Assembly (NCBI GenBank): GCA_033558025.1
Contig: JAUCEF010000012.1
Span: forward strand, 558,001-622,000
Source: Phytophthora sp. 'mugwort'
Lineage: Eukaryota; Oomycota; Peronosporomycetes; Peronosporales; Peronosporaceae
DNA: 64,000 nucleotides
Reading direction: 5' to 3'
The number at the start of each line of letters is the position of its first letter. Position 1 is the stretch's first letter. The notes under the pieces were generated by a model that made no database searches, had not been told where the DNA came from, and saw nothing but the letters and a program-made list of their open reading frames with translations. Shown piece by piece: positions 55,401 through 64,000 of this stretch. The translations under genes and the position numbers were made by a program.

Positions 55401-55664
55401 GCTGAAGTTATTGCTCGACGACAGCGCGACCTTGTGGACGAGAAGAGACGGCCACACGCACACACGCGTCATCCCCGCGAGGCGGAGGAGCTGATAGCAC
55501 GACAGCTAAACGAAGACCTTACTGCCATCCTGCGCGGGAAGGTACCACGGGCATACGGACAAGAACCCGAGCATATTGGCAACTACCGAAGACTCTGCCC
55601 ACACACGACCATGTACAACCAGCTATTGAAGCTTAAACGGAGCTACTTGCGAGTCGGGAACTGA
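52401..55664 (+). CDS. Tubulin tyrosine ligase-like (TTLL) protein
   Basis: A 1087-residue intronless protein. The first 600 residues are mostly low-complexity: basic and coiled (about 245-300, many Arg/Glu/Gln), then acidic Ser/Asp/Glu-rich (about 300-370). The catalytic TTL domain spans about 640-1000, with IWIMKPVALSRGRGI (about 760), VIQEYI, FKFDLRLYVLV (about 806), VHLTNSSIQK, LLGYDILLDADLRPWLIEIN (about 940) and SSPSMARDNELD. These are the ATP-grasp and substrate blocks of TTLL enzymes. An acidic insert of about 50 residues sits after TNSSIQK. TTLL enzymes add glutamate, glycine or tyrosine to tubulin. A polyglutamylase acting on axonemes of the zoospore is a reasonable guess, not shown. 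It starts head to head with the FYVE gene. Confidence 0.85.
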   Translation: MVPIVTPRSRRPRPASATAVASKRLADGKVERMIQAAHGHLVDALPQSASRRRENQVDDGQAAAVPSPTRLVDHMDSYPLVPLPVIPQLGIRDLEQVERGLNDLLGALLPHESDQQLGRYAARQLALVQQQLTQLRAQERVVRMLRGDLSVALAPVDGNTLRKSWSAVKLTPRPVLPPDNQKRCLETSSTLPRAEAATQHWKSKKTAVETARAMVQARKTTSSPTTSFVISAGKRRRPRAPAKRTLEEEMKRQTQQLERERENRRRAASQRLQARRELQMKRKQEDKRHKKQDAGEVKDISIGDAGGKDRGDSDSEASDVSNCSESDEANEKAILALDVQVQPSLDEDEDNSRTESDDEETAVGGTDASGCHSSRSVIPVQEPAEQTKKDPEEEITFDVSSFVAARTAAKLEQLHAEKVARDRLTTQLNQLRDVLDTDSDSVSGSVELSSTCCSPCPCGTEEHRDTDKNCDSFPVSLIEISQPCDDKRLETVTVTSKTKINEKKTSWIAEVRESAEHRKATSPERVESGENKLCLPRTPVAECKDYRSYFSNFHCILTAVFEQTRTSSSSSLYRRPVAATGEHTMRLQQKLYESWQSIMQDYATVFGPTIAAPEDMVPLAAAKPWTPHYRINSTARKEVSEIVTNALQRTGGGWEEHPSGLGLKTTWNLLWTWSKPRVERQTLLVWQKVNHFQHAKALTRKDCLKKHIGKYLAAGGRLRQAFDIIPPTFLLPKEYVSFVHAFQERSERLRRTGCSEAKNIWIMKPVALSRGRGISLVNELSQVVYGEQVVIQEYIAAPRLLDGFKFDLRLYVLVTSFNPLEAFLYDEGFVRLCTRPYEDSDLSNVFVHLTNSSIQKDNEEAIAGSTNPLASEQEENTLRMTNEESETHQKDTGGTKTTLAYLWRRLAAEGVDVEQVKHSIEEVVLKALLCGEDQIPFQVNSFDLLGYDILLDADLRPWLIEINSSPSMARDNELDYQVKDAMMLNTLRVVDPLHFDRVKLAEVIARRQRDLVDEKRRPHAHTRHPREAEELIARQLNEDLTAILRGKVPRAYGQEPEHIGNYRRLCPHTTMYNQLLKLKRSYLRVGN

Positions 55665-56145
55665 GGATATAGTCGTGTGGACAATGGACCAATCAGATCG
55701 CGTATTTCGACCAACTTCAACTTCAGTTTTGAGTTTCTGAAGTTTTAGAACCGACTTAAAATCGGCGTTAATTGGTTTACTGTAGTGGTACACAATAATT
55801 GTCAAGAGTTTTTTAGGGTACGGTAGTATGGAGACAGACATTCACTGATAGTACTGCCTATGTCTGCATGCACGCCATGGCATGGCCCATGCATTCACTG
55901 CGACAAAAGGGCAAAGACGACCTATACAAGAGCAACAAACACGTTCTTATGGCGGTCAAATGGCTGGCCACCAGTCAGCGACGAAGCACCACTTGTCAAA
56001 CATCAGCATGCATTCAGCTCTTGTATTCGCATTCAGTCACGAGACAGGACAGTTTGAAGCCGACCGAAAGACCTAAAGACCGAAAGGAGGCGGCCTGTGA
56101 CCTTCTAGAACGACCATGGGCCACCCTCGCATGCTATCATAGCTT
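55665..56145. other. Intergenic stretch
   Basis: Short frames only; nothing recognised. Confidence 0.5.
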
Positions 56146-56159
56146 TCACTTTTCAATCT
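56146..56159 (+). promoter_or_regulatory. Oomycete initiator plus flanking element
   Basis: TCACTTTTCAATCT fits the oomycete core promoter (YCAYTYY followed by CAWTTT) with one mismatch, 38 bp before the PX-like gene's ATG. A good match in a sensible place. Confidence 0.6.
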
Positions 56160-56196
56160 GCGCGCTACTACCCAAAGACCTACGACTGAATTCATA

Positions 56197-56820
56197 ATGA
56201 GCACCCAGCACCACTCCTCGAACAACTCGTTGTCTCCCCATGTGGTCATTGGAGGCCTCGCACGACTCACACCCGTCGATCTGATGCCAGAGCGGTACTC
56301 GCGCCACATGAAGATTCTGACCAAACTCAAGCAAATTCGCCAGGTGCAAGTCTCGCGAGGGGTTGGCAACAGCTACGTCGTCGATGTGTTCACTACTTCG
56401 CAGTCCACGACTCGCATCCCTACGAGTTTGAAGTCTGTTGACTCGGCACTAGCTGCGGCCAAAGGACAGCGGTGTGCCACACTCTTTAACCGGCCAGATA
56501 TCCACGTTGAGAAACAGTTTGCAGACTTTGTGAAGCTGCGAGATGAACTGTACGACGTGTGCCACACAGGACCCCATCTGTACATGAACTGCAGTTTCTG
56601 CAGTGAAGTGACCCGCTATCTGCTCTTTGGAGCTGTGTTACCGGGTGCACTTCTGACTTGGATGCTGCCACAACACCAGCGTGTGAAGGCGGTGCAGCGG
56701 TTTGTCGAGTCGCTGCTGTTGCTCGCTGTATCGTGCCCAGTAGTCGACGCGGAGGCTTGTCCGTGTCAAGAGAAGCTCCCGCGACAACTTTACAAGTTTC
56801 TCTTCGAAGCATCCGCTTGA
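56197..56820 (+). CDS. PX-like domain protein
   Basis: A 207-residue protein. Residues about 45-175 resemble a PX (phox) domain. NSYVVDVFTTSQSTTRIP is the early beta strands, and KQFADFVKLRDELYDVC matches the PX core (rfSdFv.Lr..L). A CSFC/CPC cysteine pattern and a C-terminal helix (VKAVQRFVESLLLLA) follow. PX domains bind phosphoinositides. The usual RRF basic motif is replaced here by KQF, so binding is uncertain. Small PX-like proteins are common in oomycetes. A possible poly(A) signal AATAAA lies near 56888. A broken paralogue follows in the same direction. Confidence 0.7.
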   Translation: MSTQHHSSNNSLSPHVVIGGLARLTPVDLMPERYSRHMKILTKLKQIRQVQVSRGVGNSYVVDVFTTSQSTTRIPTSLKSVDSALAAAKGQRCATLFNRPDIHVEKQFADFVKLRDELYDVCHTGPHLYMNCSFCSEVTRYLLFGAVLPGALLTWMLPQHQRVKAVQRFVESLLLLAVSCPVVDAEACPCQEKLPRQLYKFLFEASA

Positions 56821-56929
56821 AGGCAACGCTAGTATATACCAACAGTATCTATTTCTTACTTACTACCTTAGAGACACAGACTGAAGCAATAAAATAATTG
56901 TATTAGAGCAAAAGCGTTATACCCGCCTA

Positions 56930-57450
56930 CTGAAGTAATTCGAATTCAGCTGCGAGAAGTGGTTCGACGACGTTGTCAGTCTCCGCAACGAACTCGATGA
57001 GATCTCCAAGGCGCCACACGCTACCATGAACTGCTCGTTCTGCATGGAATCGATTCGCACCTTGTCCTCGGCCGTGCACCGTTTTGACTTTCGTGCTACT
57101 GGCAACTCAAAGACAGTACACAGATCGCTAGTGCAACTTGCGCCTCGGGGTAAGATGTCATCGACTTGGACTTTTGTCCGCAGCTCCTTAAAAAGAGCTG
57201 TGGACAAAATTAAAAATTTGAGGATGTCTGTCCACTCACCACGCGCGAGAGATCCGACGTCATTTATTCCATGGGACTTCTGCCTCATATCATCAACCTT
57301 TAGCTCACAGCAGACCGTCCGACCAATAGAAAAACACTCGAAATTTTTCACGAGGCGTTGATGCTGCTTGCAGCGTGTGAGCGTTTGTACATCGACGCTG
57401 ACCTCTCGGACTTGTGAAAAAGCTCCTTCAGGCAAATAATATATACGAGT
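56930..57450 (+). pseudogene. Broken tandem paralogue of the PX-like gene
   Basis: Plus-strand pieces align with the gene just upstream: FDDVVSLRNELDEI ... MNCSFCMESIRTL (compare FVKLRDELYDV ... MNCSFCSEVTRYL), then after a frame change FHEALMLLAACERLYIDAD (compare FVESLLLLAVSCPVVDAE), followed by a stop. No start or N-terminal PX strands are seen. A long frame on the other strand (57510-56917) has no motif and I regard it as a shadow. Confidence 0.55.
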
Positions 57451-58847
57451 TAAGCCCGAAGCTTGGGTCGGTGACTCGTTTGCACCCGCCGTGTCTACTG
57501 GCAAAGGCACGAAGCGGAGGGCATCGAGACGATGTTTCGGAGGTATCGGATGCTTGGCGAGTCTTTTTCATTTCCTGCCCTGGCGTCGCCAGTAAGTCGC
57601 TAACTTGCTCGTCCTCCCACCTTGTGCACAATTCGAGGCGGACAAGCCTTCCTCCAAATACTATATTCCTGCTATTTTCCAGATTGTCCCGATCCCTTAC
57701 ATCATCAAGGGAAAATTGTCCGTCACTGGTGTCGGTAGCCTCCTACTTAATCTTGAGAGACTCGACGGGGCAGGCCCAAGCCCGTGTCTGATAAAAGCCT
57801 CCCGTTTCCTCTCACTCGCTGCTGTACAGTCCGTCGCCTTCTGCCGACACAACGTCGGGCAGGGCGGCGGCGGCCCGAGACTGCCGAAGTCGAAGCTCTC
57901 CACGTATTTCTCCTGTGCCGCAGCCCCCTCCTGTGCGCCGCGACATTTGCCGCACCACTCGCCTTTCAAGCCAAGGCAATCGCCGCAGCATCGTTCTGGC
58001 TCTACACACCATCCTGAAGGTCCCTTTGCGCCGCCTTGTGCCTCCTCAAGCATCGTGTCGCCCCTTGTGCTGGTCCAGCGAGACGAACTCCCCCGGACTT
58101 GGACAAAAAGCGCTGAACGCGGCGAAGAAAGCGCTTCTTAGAGTCGAATCCGCGCGCTACACACCCTCTTCCCGCCGCTGCCCCCACACGTTGGTGTCTA
58201 TCTCGCTCACGCTTGGCGTCGCTGTGTCTTTCCTCTGCTTGATGCCACGAAGTGTTAGCGCCGTTTAGTTTAAGGAAATGAAAAACCTCGCGACATAAAT
58301 GGAAAACCTTGAGCATTTACAATCATTCCGTCCCTCAAGAAACTGCTTGATCGGCTATAACGGGAAACAGATGAGGATTGTTTACATGACATCGGATGGC
58401 AACGACGCCTTTTGGAAAATGGCACCCGTACCGTCTGCCGTCGAATTCCCGGTCTTTTTACAGATCCCTCTCGCCAATTGAATACCTTCGGTGGCAGCTA
58501 TTCGTATTATGTACAACAACTTATTAGCTATTAGAGCGGGACTGAGTGTACAAACAACCGCTGGGAGCGAAGTCGGTGGATTACTCAACGTATTAGGCTT
58601 GATAAATTACCAGCTTACACAGCTACTAATTGGCGAGGGGGAACTGTCGTGGGAAAAAGTGGGCCGAATGGGACCTGGTGTTTTTTTAAAATACCGGTGG
58701 AATACCGTCTACTAATCTGTTTGAAGTAACGGGCTTCAATTAAACGAATCTTGGCATTGAACGTGCTCAAAGCGAGTCAATGTTCCTTCTTGCAAAAGAG
58801 GCTCCTGCAAGAACACTTGACACCGTCCGTCAAGTGTACAACTCAAC
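57451..58847. other. Stretch without a firm gene
   Basis: A 178-codon plus-strand frame (57605-58141) overlaps similar-sized frames on the other strand and has low-complexity Pro/Ser content; no family recognised. 58270-58850 is AT-richer with short frames. The end may hold the 5' end of the hAT element. Confidence 0.35.
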
Positions 58848-61800
58848 ATGGCCCCCTACCGGTATAATGAACACTTCATCAGGCTGGAGAAGACTCCAAA
58901 GACGAAGCGCTACAAAGTCCATTGCCGACACTGCATCAAGTCCGGTGAGCCACCTCAAGTCCTTACAGGGAGAGCTGACAGTTTCGCGAGCAACCTTCGT
59001 AAATGTCGATTTTACCAAGCAGCGCTTCCGCAATCTGCGTCGCCTACCGCTCCAGCAGCACCACAGCAGTGGACCCGAGCAGATGTTACCATGTTTAAGA
59101 GTCTGCTGGTGGGTTGCCAGCATCGGCTTTGACTTCCTGACTCCTTCATCGAGTGCGACGAAACGGTTATGTTCCTTGAGTTCCTATGCCCTGGAACCAG
59201 CGCTTGACTTCCAACGCGAAGACAACTAGGCGGCAGTATCTTACGCCAACAAGCTGGCCTCTGCCAGCTACAGTCTGAGACCAATTTGAAGAAGACGTCC
59301 TCGGACACGGGTGGACGGGTAAACCTGCTCTCCGGTGTCTGGGAAAATATCATTTACGACCATCTGATGGGATTGCAGTTGCTGCTGTTTGGGTGTCATG
59401 ACCTTCACACTAGATCAAGACCTTAGGGCCGAGCACCATGGGATCGCTATTGCAATGGATCTTGAGGCTCTAATTAAGAAGGCAATGGCGAATGGATGGA
59501 CGACTGGAGCTGTAGTCCTGATGATGCTGGACGATGCAGCAGAGCAAGACAAAATTTGGCTCTGCATTGTCCATGGATTGCTTTCGTGCGTTGCTTTGCT
59601 CACTGCAGCGGGGCTGCGTAGCGTAGTGCGTCAGAAGAAGACGTATGACTCCCCGAGTCTTAACTGTGGTTATCCTAACCCCTAAGGTCTCCGCAGAGGC
59701 TTAGATTACTCTAGTTATACCACTAGAGACTCAAAGAGTCAGTGCTAAACCTAGGGCAATACTCTCTTTAATGCTAAAACTGAACTGTTATTTGTTTGCT
59801 TATCTGCGGCAAAGCCGCCTGTGGTGTAAATGTATGACTCTAACTATCTACGATAGTTTAACCTAGTCAAATGCATATCGAGTGTCCCTGTGGCCACGTA
59901 CTGAAATCCCGTTAATACAACTGGTACCAAATACCACATATTGCAAGGTGACACGTAGCACGGCTACACTCGTGTTACACTGGTGTTACCTTCGTGTAAC
60001 CCTTCTACACTCACGATAATCTGGTACAGCAAATTTTGAAATCGATCTTTCGCGCTACTGCTCGTGAAGCAGAAGAAGCAGAATCGGCAGTGAACGCACT
60101 AAATGCGTCCTCGGCGAAGTGGCTACGCCACCTTCAGGATCTACAGAAGCAGGTGTACGGCAAGAAACGTGCGCTTATTGCGTTGTGCCCAACACGATGA
60201 AATTCCATGCAATGGTGCTTCGCGTGCGTCGCTCCAAAACCGCATTAGCAATTCTCTGCTGCTGGCACGCAAACAGCGAGGGGTGGCCTTCATCACTTCG
60301 GGTGCTGGAAAGGACTGAATTTTGGAAAAGCCTTGCGGAAGCTGAGCGCGTAGTTCGTTTTCAGCAGCATCTTACCGTCTTCAACGTGACCAGAACACGC
60401 TGGCTGACGTCGTCGTTTTTGCTCACACTGTATTCGACGTTGGGCTCGTCCAACACGTCTTGGTCGTTCACAGTGCTCTTAGCAAAATAGATTCCAGGCA
60501 CGGCCTCCTTGAATTGGTACGTTTGCACGACCAACAGCACACAGATACTGCTCGTAAATTAAATCGCACGCGTGCGCACAGACAAGGTTCGAAACGTGCT
60601 GCATTTCGTCATCGTAATTTGAGTGATGCACAACACTCATCCTGTAAATTGGATCCACAAAAGTCGTTCAACTTTGGTAGTACATGATATATACAACTCA
60701 TTCATCCGACCGCGTAAACGAGTTCACCACGTCCTTGATCTGCTTTCACGACGCCTCTAGGCGGTTATTTGTATTGTTTTCAAGCGTCATCACGTTTCGC
60801 GGTTTGTATGCACATCAAACGCGTTCCGCGAGATTTACAGCAAGTTTGCTGCTAATGGTCAGTACGGCGAGGCTCTGGTAGAATGCGTGGAATCACGATG
60901 GAAGCAATGTGAGCAACCGCTTTTCATATTGGCACTTTACCTCCACCCGACCTACTGGGGGAGGCCATTACGCTGCCCAGCACTACTGTTTCCTCTGGGA
61001 GTCGTATCGGCCACTTCGCTGTCTACTACTATCGACGGTTTGTTGATCTAAATGCCACAGGCTTACGCGACGGCTTAAATCGCTGGTTTCGGGAGCTTAC
61101 ACGGCTACTAAGCCAAAAGTGTACACGACTCCTGTCCCTTCATTTTGGACTGCAATGAAGCGGGAGTATCCGCTCTGCAAGCTTCCGTTACTTGCGCTCA
61201 CCGTGCTCTCGATTGACACAGCAACATGTGAGAGATTGTTCAGTGAACTGGGAACATTCATACGCCAATTCGGAATCGGCTGGATGTGTACCAGGCAGCG
61301 CAGATTAAAGCAATCCGAGAGCACAACCGGCAGTCGCTATCCGAAAAAGCATACCTGTCGATGTCGAAGATTAAGCAGAGGATTCAAATAGTTTCTCCGA
61401 CTGAACGAGACGAAGCTTCTGATTCCGAGGATGAAAGCCACTCCTTCAACGAACAAGTATCACGATTATCACAAAGAGTCACATTCCAGCGCAGATGACG
61501 GCTCATCTGTGGATAGCTCTGCCGACTTCGAATTGCAACGTGGGAGCAATGCATTACTTAGCGTCTCTGCGAGTGGTGAACTGGACCAGGCTGCTATCGA
61601 TGAAGCAAACGAGGGGCTGTACAGACAATTGCGTTCTGGGACAGCTTCTTGGATGAAGTCGAGATTGATGTGGAACCCAATGAAGTCGATAGTGCAGTAT
61701 CTAACGAAACGGAAGTTCTGGTCAATCCGTACGAAGAGATCCCCGTTCCGAATCGTCCAGCATTTCCACGAGAAAATGACACGGCATTTCCCCAAGAAAA

Positions 61801-61891
61801 ATCTTTGCGTGGTATTCGCGCCTACAAGGCTGATCTATCCCAAATGTTTCAATCGACTGGCTTCGAGTGGGCTGATGATCGATACATGTAG
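58848..61891 (+). pseudogene. Third hAT-type transposase, decayed and interrupted
   Basis: It starts with a BED-type zinc finger (YKVHCRHCIKSGEP ... RADSFASNLRKCRFY, about 58905-59025) in a 94-codon frame. Middle blocks follow in several frames: DDAGQC-like text near 59530, AVNALNASSAKWLRHLQDL at about 60090, and LCPTR.NSM at about 60180. The C-terminal dimerisation region (61140-61320) reads FWTAMKREYPLCKLPLLALT and TATCERLFSELG, the strongest evidence. The acidic tail runs to 61891 (DEVEIDVEPNEVD). Many stops and shifts, plus an inserted stretch at about 59660-60020. Confidence 0.75.
59660..60020. mobile_element. Possible solo LTR or short insertion inside the hAT relic
   Basis: About 360 bp that interrupts the order of hAT blocks. 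It has no coding potential, a starting area like TGTGGTTATCC and an ending like CTGGTACA. It contains the near-repeats ACACTCGTGTTACACTGGTG and TACCTTCGTGTAAC. No matching target duplication was found, so the class is unsure. Confidence 0.35.
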
Positions 61892-62804
61892 TGTAGTATC
61901 TTAATTAAAAAATATGCAAGCCATTCCATACCCGCCATCAGCACTAACGTCATGTATACCACCGTCACCTCTCGGTCACAGCTAGTGTTCTTCAACCACA
62001 TGTCTAGCTCTACTTACACACGACGCGGTAGCGCTGCTCCACACTCTTCAACCGCAGCAGCGAGGCCAGCACAGCCTCGTCTAAAGCGGCCCCAGCGCAC
62101 ATGCGCTGGATCTCCTGCGCAGCCGGATCAATATCTGCAGCGTCCGTCATCGACTCGATGCTGCCGCAGTTTGCGTTGGTAGCGCGCGTACAGGCTGCGG
62201 ATCGCAACTCTGCCGGCAGCCACTACTGCGGCAGAGCTCTCTTCGCCATACGCGACCTGATTAGACTCTTCAGCGTCCTCTCGTACAGCTCAACAAGCCG
62301 CTCCACCGGCTCTAGCACCAAGAGCACCCGGAACAGCAGCGCACACTTGCGGTCACAGAGAATTCCGCCTTGTTCGCGCCCACGAAGTCCGTTTTCTACT
62401 TCGCCACGTACGCAGTGTTGGTGTTGCGCACGCGCTCCGCTCTGGTCCATGATACGAATGTCATCTCATCCTAGCCCATGAGACCTTTGCCCGTCTTGTA
62501 CATGGCGTCTGCGTCCGCCGCAGCTTTCACGCTTGTGGTGCTAAAGTCTTCATGAAATCACAAACCGGTATGCCTGTGCTGTACCGGTATCAATTTCCCA
62601 CTTTTTCCAACTGGGCGAGTGGGAACGCCCACTGGTCATCTCAGGTAAAAAGGGACAAAACGTGTTTTATTGCCATCCCTAGGCTGATGCCAGACATCAG
62701 CCTTTTTTGGGGAGTGTAACGTATTTTCCCGAATAAAGTACCCCTCACAATTGAATACGCTTCTGAATGTGGCAAAGGAGAGAGCACGCTGGAAATGAAA
62801 ATTA
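61892..62804. other. Stretch with unassigned minus-strand coding-like sequence
   Basis: Between 62580 and 62010 the minus strand holds protein-like pieces in different frames (AADADAMYKTGKGLMG, RAERVRNTNTAYVAK, ERTLKSLIRSRMAKRALPQ, EAVLASLLRLKSVEQRYRV) that probably come from one broken gene. I do not recognise the family. Confidence 0.4.
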
Positions 62805-63086
62805 TTAAGTCTTCTCAAATCGTATGGCTCTTCTGATTAACGCGTTGGAAACCTCGGATCGTGTGTAATACCGCATAATGCTTTTGATTGGCAAGATAGA
62901 CCATGGAATCTTAAGTGCGTCCGCCACTTCTAGCACCCTATTTTGTAACATGAAAGCTGGCACCGGCACACCCTGGTCCCGTAGTGATCGGACCAACAGC
63001 TGGAAGAAATGTTGCTGTTCCAAGAGGCCGAATTCTGCGAGCGGCGGCACTCGATGTGTCGGCGGACTGCTTCTCGACGTGCTCAC
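62805..63086 (-). pseudogene. Pogo-type N-terminal HTH fragment
   Basis: A 93-codon minus-strand frame with EQQHFFQLLVRSLRDQGVPV and NRVLEVADALKIPWSI. This aligns with HIAHLIRDLRREGVPG and VKAVAEDAGIP in the pogo relic at 31759-33208. No catalytic part follows on this strand. It lies opposite in direction to the next pogo fragment. Confidence 0.5.
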
Positions 63087-63449
63087 TCTTCTCTCATAAA
63101 TAGACCGACTTTCCCTTCGTCTCTAGCTGTTTCCCGACTAAATCTGGATAGAACTTCGCTAACGTTGCTGACATGTTGTGTCTGGTTTTGAAGTCGTTGA
63201 TAAAATGCTAACTTGATGTCGTATGGCTCGGTGTGGCGCTTCAACTACCACACAGGGGCTCCTTACCCATAGTACAGCGTTGCCGTTCGGGTCGTGAACG
63301 AGTAATGCTCGCCATCGCGCTTGCTGGAGTGCAGTGACGGAGTGCACTGAATGGTGGTGGCAGCCGCAAGACTGGTACACTAACGGTACAGTCGAATAAA
63401 ATAAGTAGTTTTCACCAGTGCAATCCGTTGTGATTTAATTGTCTGCTGT
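63087..63449. other. Intergenic stretch between two pogo pieces
   Basis: No gene recognised. Short frames on both strands. Confidence 0.5.
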
Positions 63450-63993
63450 GTGATGTCGGATATAAGAAGTTGTCGGGCAAAATACAACTTTCGACGAGGG
63501 TTCATTCGACATCACGCCCTATCGTTTCGCCGCAACACACGACAAGACCACATTGCACCGCCCGACGCAATGGTTATAGCCGCAGAATTCAAGCAGAAAG
63601 TGCGGGCACGAATGGCTGATCTGGGCGTAGATCTTGTGTTCAACGCCGACCAGACTGCCGTGTTCTCTGAATACGTACCCAAGACTACTCTCTCCGCCAA
63701 TGGGTCCAAGACCGTGCGGGTTTGTAGCGGAGGTAAGGACAAGGATCGAGATCGCGTCATGCTGCTTGGGGGTTCTCGTGGTGATAATTATCCCCAGTAT
63801 ATCTTTTGCCAAGGTACAGTATCCCCGTCGAAAGTGCCGGCAACGAACGAGGACAACATCCGTCGGCGTCAAGGCTTCGGCATCTACATCTGGCTAGAGG
63901 TGAAGGAGCTACAGCGGCAGGGCAAAGAGGTGATGCACGGCAATACCGCGGTTGGTGGAATGAATGCTTGTCCGTAGCCTTTTTGGGCACCAT
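63450..63993 (+). pseudogene. Pogo-like (DDE_1) transposase fragment at the right edge
   Basis: A 175-codon frame. It starts inside the DNA-binding region (FRRGFIRHHALSFRRNTRQD, as in pogo relatives that read F..RH.L..R..TRQG). It continues with LVFNADQTAVFSEYVPKTTL (first catalytic Asp) and VMLLGGSRGDNYPQYIF, where relatives read MLLGDS, then KVPATNEDNIRRRQGFGIYI. A frameshift or stop follows at 63977, and the second and third catalytic residues would lie beyond the window. The N-terminus is also missing. A different family from the copies at 31759 and 44144. Confidence 0.7.
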
Positions 63994-64000
63994 TTGGTGG

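Noticed and set aside
56917..57510. 197-codon frame on the minus strand
   Set aside because: Lies antisense to the PX-like relic, has no motif and mirrors its codons.
57605..58141. 178-codon plus-strand frame
   Set aside because: Low complexity, overlapped by equally long antisense frames, no family match; may be chance.
1..64000. CRISPR arrays, bacterial operons, rRNA genes
   Set aside because: Looked for direct repeats with regular spacers and for rRNA-like stretches; none seen, and the gene content is eukaryotic.

Overview
The window looks like oomycete nuclear DNA, most likely Phytophthora or a close relative. The evidence is compact intron-poor genes, an oomycete-type initiator motif, a FYVE protein with an attached GAF domain, expansin-like wall proteins, and copia, gypsy, hAT, MULE, pogo and Harbinger relics of the kinds common in Peronosporales genomes. 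No bacterial features, CRISPR arrays or rRNA genes were seen. Species assignment is inference.

Layout. (1) 0.8-24.1 kb: two almost identical 643-residue membrane-anchored esterase-like genes (764-2695 minus, 22202-24133 plus) face outward as inverted copies about 19.5 kb apart. Between them lie a small cysteine-containing secreted protein gene (3237-3644) and many decayed transposons: a hAT relic, a Harbinger element with an adjacent MITE, a copia retrotransposon with both LTRs, a second hAT relic, a tRNA-derived SINE candidate, and a PIF1-like helicase relic carrying a MITE. A degraded N-terminal relic of the same esterase family sits at about 6.6-6.8 kb. (2) 24.4-45.7 kb: a gene-poor transposon graveyard with MULE, pogo, a DDE_4/Harbinger-like transposase with a snapback palindrome, a gypsy reverse transcriptase piece, a second MULE and a nearly intact Tigger/pogo transposase. 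(3) 46.1-57.5 kb: the gene-rich island. It has three tandem expansin-like membrane proteins (first one broken, second lacking its second domain, third complete), a FYVE-GAF protein, a head-to-head tubulin-tyrosine-ligase-like protein, a small PX-like protein and its broken tandem paralogue. (4) 57.5-64 kb: another decayed hAT element and two pogo pieces running to the right edge.

No operon-like system is present. The host genes suggest cell-surface and wall functions (esterases, expansins, a secreted protein), membrane lipid recognition (FYVE, PX) and microtubule modification (TTLL). The most unusual observations are the gene-conversion pattern in the inverted esterase pair, the expansins with a transmembrane anchor and a conserved cytoplasmic tail, and the in-frame domain loss in the middle expansin. 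All functional calls rest on reading motifs by eye; no database search was run.
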